Source: Isoetes taiwanensis (lineage: Eukaryota > Streptophyta > Lycopodiopsida > Isoetales > Isoetaceae). Taken from it: DNA of 64,000 nucleotides. The notes below the pieces were generated by a model. The model was not told where the DNA came from, made no database searches, and saw nothing but the letters and a program-made list of their open reading frames with translations. Numbering within the stretch: position 1 is the first letter of the stretch; every line of letters begins with the position of its first letter. The DNA lies in NCBI GenBank assembly GCA_021234155.1, contig JAJEKV010000036.1, positions 2,846,996 through 2,910,995 on the forward strand, in the 5' to 3' direction. The position numbers were made by a program, and so were the translations under genes. Below are positions 57,929 through 64,000 of this stretch, piece after piece.

Positions 57929-59595
57929 TGTGACGTTCCCTGAACATATACGGCTCTCCGGACGTATATATACGGGGACTTCCCCCTCCCATGGCAACCA
58001 ACTCGCCATGAGCAGGGCCCTCCGTCTAACTCGGGCCATCTATGGAAAGATGCTCGAGTGAAGGACACAGAGGTGTCATTCGGCCCACGCCTTCAATGGG
58101 ACTCCTAAGTTGCGGAAGCGTGAATACATGTTAGCACACAGCATAAATCATATATAAATAACCACCACCAAGGGTGGCACGTCCATCCAAGTACTAACGG
58201 CAAAGAATATGCATCTAATCCTAAGGAAAACACCCCAAACCCCAGGTTCTACCCCGGTTCAGACTCCTGTGAGGATGGACTGACGGCTCGGTCTCAAGAG
58301 ATCAACAGACAGAGGTACAACCTGGCGTTGGCTGGCATAGAACAGTGGCTAGGGTTGTCCACTCCATCCGCCCCTCCTGTGCACACTTTGCAGATGAGTC
58401 GAATCATGCTATGGCATCACTATAGCCTTCCGGAGACGCAGACTCAAGCTATCACCCTTTGAGCCTACTCTAGGGTTCATGAAGCCCTGGTTCGATGAGG
58501 CAGGTCAGGGAAGTGTCCCCTTCCAGGATCGCAGCGGTTCCATGGGTGAGATAGAGAATACGTGCCGCATCAGCGACCCCCGCATCCGTACCCGACTTAC
58601 TCACCCTAAATCTACTCAAAGCACAGGATGCCCCATACGGGTCACACCTCTGCACCCAGGGAGTGTCAGACCCATACCCGGCCCTCTACGTGACCGGCTA
58701 TCAGGCCTAGCCCACTGTAGGAGTCCCAGGAGCCTTGTATGTTCGTGCAAAACCCCACCCCCACTTCACCACTGCGTCCCTTCTCTGGTGCTAAGCAATC
58801 CCATAACATCCATGACTCGGTGGTCTCTTGTGCACAGGCCGCATCTATTGGGAATAATACAGGGTTCTATCTAGGAGCATACTACCAACATGGCTCAGAG
58901 GTCTCTACCCCCCTGTAATCCCCCATCTCCAGAAGTCTAGTCAAACAAAGAACTACAAATCCATCCATTCCAAGTAAATACAGAACTAGAGCAGATCCAG
59001 AGAAATAATACTCACCATATCAATGAAGGGTTAGCCTAATAGGTAAACCACAGAGAAAACAGAGAGAGAACACACCACAGAGAGACGCTACGCTATAGAT
59101 CAACAAAGAAGCCTAACAGAGGCGCTAATCTACTAGAATCACAACTAAGCTAACTATGTACTAACCGGAACCATAGCTAGCTCCACCATCCCTCTGGGTC
59201 GCCATCCTTTTGGCTGGAACAGGGTCGAATAGCCTCTCAGGGTTGGGCAGCATCTCCTCCTCCATCTCCAATTGCCCCAATTCGAATTGGGGCAAATTGG
59301 GGTGCAACCCCCAATTTGGTGTCCCAAATTGGAAACTCTGCCTTGCCCAATCGATTTGGGCCAGGTGGCGACTTTAGGTTGGTTAATATTAGCTAATTTG
59401 GTATTTTAGCCCTTTTTAATATTAGGATAAGCCCTAAATTCGAATTAGGGTTTTGGGTTAGGTTTCCACCTTTATAATTTAATTATTAACATAGCTAACC
59501 TTAGCTTATGAATAATTAATATGCCATTAATTATTCATAGTGACGTGTCATGTATTTATACTTAAATAGGCGAGATAAATATGTGGAACGCCACA
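57929..59595 (-). repeat. 3' LTR of copy B
   Basis: On the minus strand it starts tgtggcgttccacatattta and ends ggaacgtcaca, 1667 bp. It has no gcccaaggagc tandem units. The left flank is gatga (57924-57928), the candidate target duplication. Confidence 0.88.
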
Positions 59596-59610
59596 TTCTC
59601 CCCACCTTAA
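59596..59610 (-). other. polypurine tract of copy B
   Basis: Plus-strand ttctccccaccttaa, i.e. ttaaggtggggagaa on the element's strand, directly adjoining the LTR start. Confidence 0.85.
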
Positions 59611-62600
59611 AAATGATGTCGCCCCCTCAAAGATCAAGACTACTCTTGTTGCGTGGCAACACATCATACATTGAAAGGAAGTCTCCCTCCTTAAAGAGAT
59701 AGCGTGAGATTATAAGTCACATGCACGCTGTCATGTTCAAAGTGATCAAGTTTGAAATAACTTGTAATGTGCAATTTATAACTCGATATAAGAGGTAGAG
59801 GCATAGATCAGATATGATCATCGCTTAGGACCGGCAAAAGTGAACAAATAAGGTTTGTAGAAGTCTCAACTGTTTCATTCGTGGTGACGAAGTTCACAGC
59901 CTATCTATTTTAGAAATCATTCTTTCTATACATACAGTAATCGATTATATATTAAAGATATGTATAGATATAAAGAACTTCTATTTGTTGTTATATTATA
60001 ATACGTAGTTATTAACCTCAAGACCGCTTAGTAGAAAGTCATTCTAATCATATTAACTTCGTGCATGTATCTATTATATTCTCCCTTCACTTTGCAAGTG
60101 ATTTTATTACTGACCGCACTTAATGTAATTTTGCATCTAAATTTTGTTTTCCTATTTTGTTACAATTTTAACAACTCATATATTGCTATCGTGGAGTGTT
60201 TATAGTTACCCCTTTAATAGAATTATATATTATATCAAGATTTGCCATTTTGGCCTATATACTTTAATATTAATTACGCATGACGCGTTCTTCATTTATT
60301 ATTCATAAGCTTGTTATAACATTATCTAAGTCTCATTATTCCCTTAGGAGTTTGTGTAAGACATACATAATTATATCCTTCTATTATATTTGACTATGTG
60401 TTTAAATAGCTTTCCCCTTTTGAGTATCTTTAATGTTTCCACACTCACACTCTCGATCCATAGTTTACATTTAGCTGTAACTGATAGCCAGACCCTGATA
60501 TGCGAGGGTTAAAGACCCTTAGAAATTTCAAATAAAGTTCTAAGGTGTAAAACTCCAATTGCTATATTGTTGGCTTTAAGTAACCATGGGTAAAACCTTT
60601 GTGGCGCTAAATCTAAAATCATGGATCTAAGGCTTGTATCTGATAATGCTGCAAAATAGAATAATAGATGATTCCTTAGGTTAATTGGCCAACGGAATTT
60701 CGAGGCGAACTAATACTAAAACGAGCTTTACCTCACATGAGCACACATATATTAATTCCTTAGTTTTATCTATACGTTTATTAGATATCTAGACATTCGT
60801 ACATTGACATGGCACAGGTATGGCGGAAGCACAGAAAGCATGCCTGGTGCTTCTTGAGGCTATTATATAATGGTGGTTAAGCAGGTCCTGGGCTCTTACT
60901 TGAAGTAGAAGTGCTGAATAATGGGAATAAGGAGTGGTAAAGTATCCTTATTTTGGATGGATACTAGAGAAAAAAAAATTGATATGACGATGGTTAATAT
61001 GCGATTGAAACACTGGACCTAATAATTACGAGGATGAATTTACCATGCGGCATATATGCTTTCAACGTAGAAGGAGACTGGATATAGCACCATATATCTG
61101 ATGGAGAAGTGGTTTATGATTATCTACCGTAGACCACGTTAAAGAGGTACTATAGTAAGGTGGAAAACTGGATTATGAATACCCAGCTCATGAAAGGGAG
61201 ATCACTTTAGAAGTGTAGGTTTCGACAATGGTGGTGAAGGTATAGAATGTCGACCTACTTGAGTTGAGGTATGATTCGCGGAACGGTAGAGAATAATGTC
61301 GTATGAGGATGTTGATCCATAAACTATGGATTAAAAATTTACAGATATATTGTGTTTGGTAAAGAGATTGATGTTCCTGAGGCGTGAAATAAAGACGCAA
61401 GATTATAGACGACTAAGAAGACCACGTAGCCTCGTGGATATGCTTAATGACGTTGGTGAAATGCATGACCATTATGCCAAAGTCTGGGGTATGAACAAGG
61501 TAGGCGCCCAATGAACATCTCACCAAGGAGGATGTGTCCTGGACTTGGTATCGTGTGTGTATTCCGAGGAGTAACTCCGCGTTGGTATATGTGTACTAGG
61601 ATCATCTAATAGTAAAACATAACTAAACGAAGATAGGATATATACTAGAACTTTTAGTTCACATTCCATATGAATACGGAAGTAATGAAGATAAGAGTTC
61701 TTATACTAGAGATGAAACATGTTCACAAGGAACTTAGATTGGCATTTGCCCCTGTGGAAGTTATGACTGGAGCTTGAGGACGAAGGCAAGGTAAAGTTAG
61801 TGGTGTCGAAACCACAACATGTGTACGGTACTAGATAACCAAGTTGGGGAATTAAGTTGGCCGCATAGCTAGATGCCTATGTCAACAAGTTACATAGGAG
61901 TTTAGATTTAGGGTTGGTGCACACATGTTACTATATCATATAATAACAACGTAGCAGTCCTGGATGTAGGAAGGATTTAGTGGTATCAAATACTATAGTG
62001 GTGATCATATCGAGGATGTCAATTGTGATATTCAGATGTATATCATATTAAAAGATAGTAGAATATTCGTACAAGGCGAGGGAAATATTAGTTGACAAGG
62101 TTTAAAGAATGAGCGTAACGATATGCTTATATACGAAGATATTAGTTGGAGTTGACTATCTTAGATACGTCGTACTAAGGAAGATGAAAAGAGTTTAAAT
62201 CGGTGAGAACAGCTAGAGTGAGTCTAGCACATACGGTAATGTTACATTCAAAAACATCCCGAGGATGGTTGGAACGGTGTTGGAATAACCGATAATGAGA
62301 GCTTAGCTATTCAAAGGTTCTAGATACCAATGAATTACTTCATTGTTATAAGCTGAGAGCATTTATTTGGTTTTGGAAATAAAAAGATGTATAAAATATT
62401 GCATCCCCCTGATGGAAGAAAAGAAGGAGTACGATGACTTTGACGATTATACTTTTAGGGATAACCGAGAAGAGGGCAATACATAGCAATCCAAGTCCCG
62501 ATAAAAATCAAGACGAGGTGTGTAGATTACAAGGAGTGAGATTATATAGACTAGTAGTCCATATATCTTAAGAGTTACGCTACGCGCGGGGAACAATTGT

Positions 62601-64000
62601 AGGTACTGAAGTAGAAGGTGGAGGATCCGTTGCCTTGAGGCATAGACCCGTTAGAGGTTATGACTTTGAAACTCTTAAGAGGGTAAGGAATTGGATAATC
62701 ATATGGTGGTTACTAACGAAGATTGAAACATTGGGTTTTCCTATTAGAAGACCAGGAGGTTTGAGTGTCTCCACTTCATTATGACGGAGTCAAAGACGGC
62801 AGCATTTGAAGCTGATCAAAAGCTGAAGTCGACCTGATAACTTAATAACAATAGGTTAATTGTAACTAAGTATGGGTGGTATGGAACACAAAGGATCCTT
62901 AGCAAAAGAAGCCTTTAGAAAAGCTCCTCATCTGGGGTAGTAAACCTTCGAAATTATGGCATAATCCCATGGGTGGTATGATAGTGTATATACACGACTG
63001 GAATACCATAAGGCACTAAAGGGATGGTTAAAGTAGCTAGGGATCCTATAAAAAATGTAGGCATTACATAGATTTCCAACATAGAGTTGGCCACTGCCCA
63101 GTTGGGAAGTCGGTGGCTCAGCCACATTATAAAGGTACATAGGCAATAGGTTTTGTTTCAAGGAACTACCAAGCTTACACTTTAGCTAGGTTAGAGCAGA
63201 GCTCTAGCATTGTGGGATGTGGAGATATGTTTATTATGTACATACCATGTACAGAACGATAAACATCTCAGGGAGGTAATTTAGGTGGCGACGCAAGGAG
63301 AGAAAGACGAGGGTATCTTAAAGTTACCGAGGAAGGATCTGGAGATACGTTTGAAATGTGCAAAGGACCGTCAATCCGTTGCATGCTAGGGTATGAGGTA
63401 GTAGTTGGCACTTGAAATAAATGTCAACGGCCAATAGAATAAAACTTAAGGTAGTGGGGTTGAGTAGTACAATAGTACAATTCCGTGATAAGTAGCTTAA
63501 TAGCAGCTTACCGCTAAATGTTCGAATGTGTCTTGCATAGACACCTAAGACTAGTTTTCCTACATGATCCATACCCGATCAGTGCAGAGGTGATGCCATG
63601 GGTTACATGGGGTGCAAGTTAACATATACAGGACTCTAACATTGATACAAGCCCGGTTATATCGACGAGGTAATTGTAGAAAGGCTCACAAAATACAAGG
63701 CAAGCACCTTGATGACTCTGTGTAATTTACTAAGGCTCACCCGCTTTTAGGCCATGACTATGGCTTAAATGAAGATGCCAAGTCATTTGAATGCCGTAAC
63801 AACAAAGATAACATCATGACAGAGAAATGTAATGACTAACATTTCGAGGATGTAGGACAACGTTGGATCATAACCCCCAATGATAGGTGGGTTAACAATA
63901 TAGGAGTATATAATAGCGGCTTAAAAGCCACAAGACGGTTAATGAATACATAAAGGAGTAATTGGATTGGTGACTCTACTAAATAAAGGTCACAACCAAA

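Larger units (their letters stand above)
57929..64000 (-). mobile_element. LTR retrotransposon copy B, reverse orientation, cut by the window end
   Basis: The 3' LTR (57929-59595) and PPT (59596-59610) are followed rightwards by 4.4 kb of interior that runs backwards along copy A 40178-35290. Examples: 59820-59900 matches 40040-40110, 61320-61400 matches 38610-38700, and 63420-63490 matches 35820-35890. The 5' LTR lies beyond 64000. The interior again has no gag-pol frame I recognise; short frames such as 61400-61188 are shared with copy A only because the DNA is similar. It lacks the 460-bp extra segment of copy A. Confidence 0.9.

Noticed and set aside
1-64000. CRISPR arrays, bacterial operons, rRNA genes
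   Set aside because: No regular short-repeat/spacer arrays, no compact operons and no rRNA-like sequence. The repeats at 9060-9600 and 19614-19792 are degenerate satellites.

Overview
This is plant nuclear DNA: split genes with GT-AG introns, LTR retrotransposons primed by initiator tRNA-Met, plant-type gene families (purple acid phosphatase, CURLY LEAF/E(z), a plant tweety-like membrane protein), and abundant LINEs and SINEs. Three intact split genes can be rebuilt exon by exon. The rest is repeats and broken gene pieces. The density of retroelements and old gene fragments suggests a large repeat-rich genome such as that of a fern or another seedless vascular plant, but nothing seen names the species.

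Region 1 (1-26 kb). Two closely related purple acid phosphatase genes lie head to head 19 kb apart: PAP-A (minus strand, 1053-3702, 452 aa) and PAP-B (plus strand, 22727-25460, 460 aa). Each has eight coding exons with matching exon lengths, a leader intron, a similar TATA region and similar 3' flanks, so whole genes with promoters were duplicated. Both promoters carry GNATATNC (P1BS-type) sites, expected for phosphate-starvation control. In PAP-A one site has been doubled by a tandem repeat. Between them lie foldback elements, a degenerate AT-rich array, L1/LINE remnants, and minus-strand gene pieces: an unrecognised five-exon acidic protein, an SGT-like TPR co-chaperone with a stop codon, a Tudor-like exon and an NCS1 nucleobase-permease exon.

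Region 2 (26-31 kb). tRNA-derived SINEs and two more minus-strand gene fragments: the SET-domain C-terminus of an E(z)/CLF histone methyltransferase, and a spermidine-synthase-like methyltransferase.

Region 3 (31.3-42 kb). A complete LTR retrotransposon (copy A, 31278-41991) with 1.8-kb LTRs, a 5-bp target-site duplication (GAAGG), a PBS and a PPT, but no recognisable gag-pol. It carries two SINEs and a stretch containing a second PPT/LTR junction.

Region 4 (42-52 kb). A SINE, a broken DeSI-type peptidase exon, dispersed hairpin repeats, a related minus-strand LTR with its PBS (44618-46159), and a 3-kb stretch of frameshifted coding sequence including an FCP1/HAD-like phosphatase segment.

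Region 5 (52-64 kb). An intact eight-exon gene (52615-55468, 568 aa) for a plant tweety-like multi-pass membrane protein, an L1 3' end, a strong RNA-hairpin candidate (57641-57721), then a second copy of the region 3 retrotransposon in reverse orientation (copy B, 57929 to beyond the window end), collinear with copy A. The working genes do not form a pathway. The shared theme is retrotransposition and gene-fragment capture around three surviving genes.
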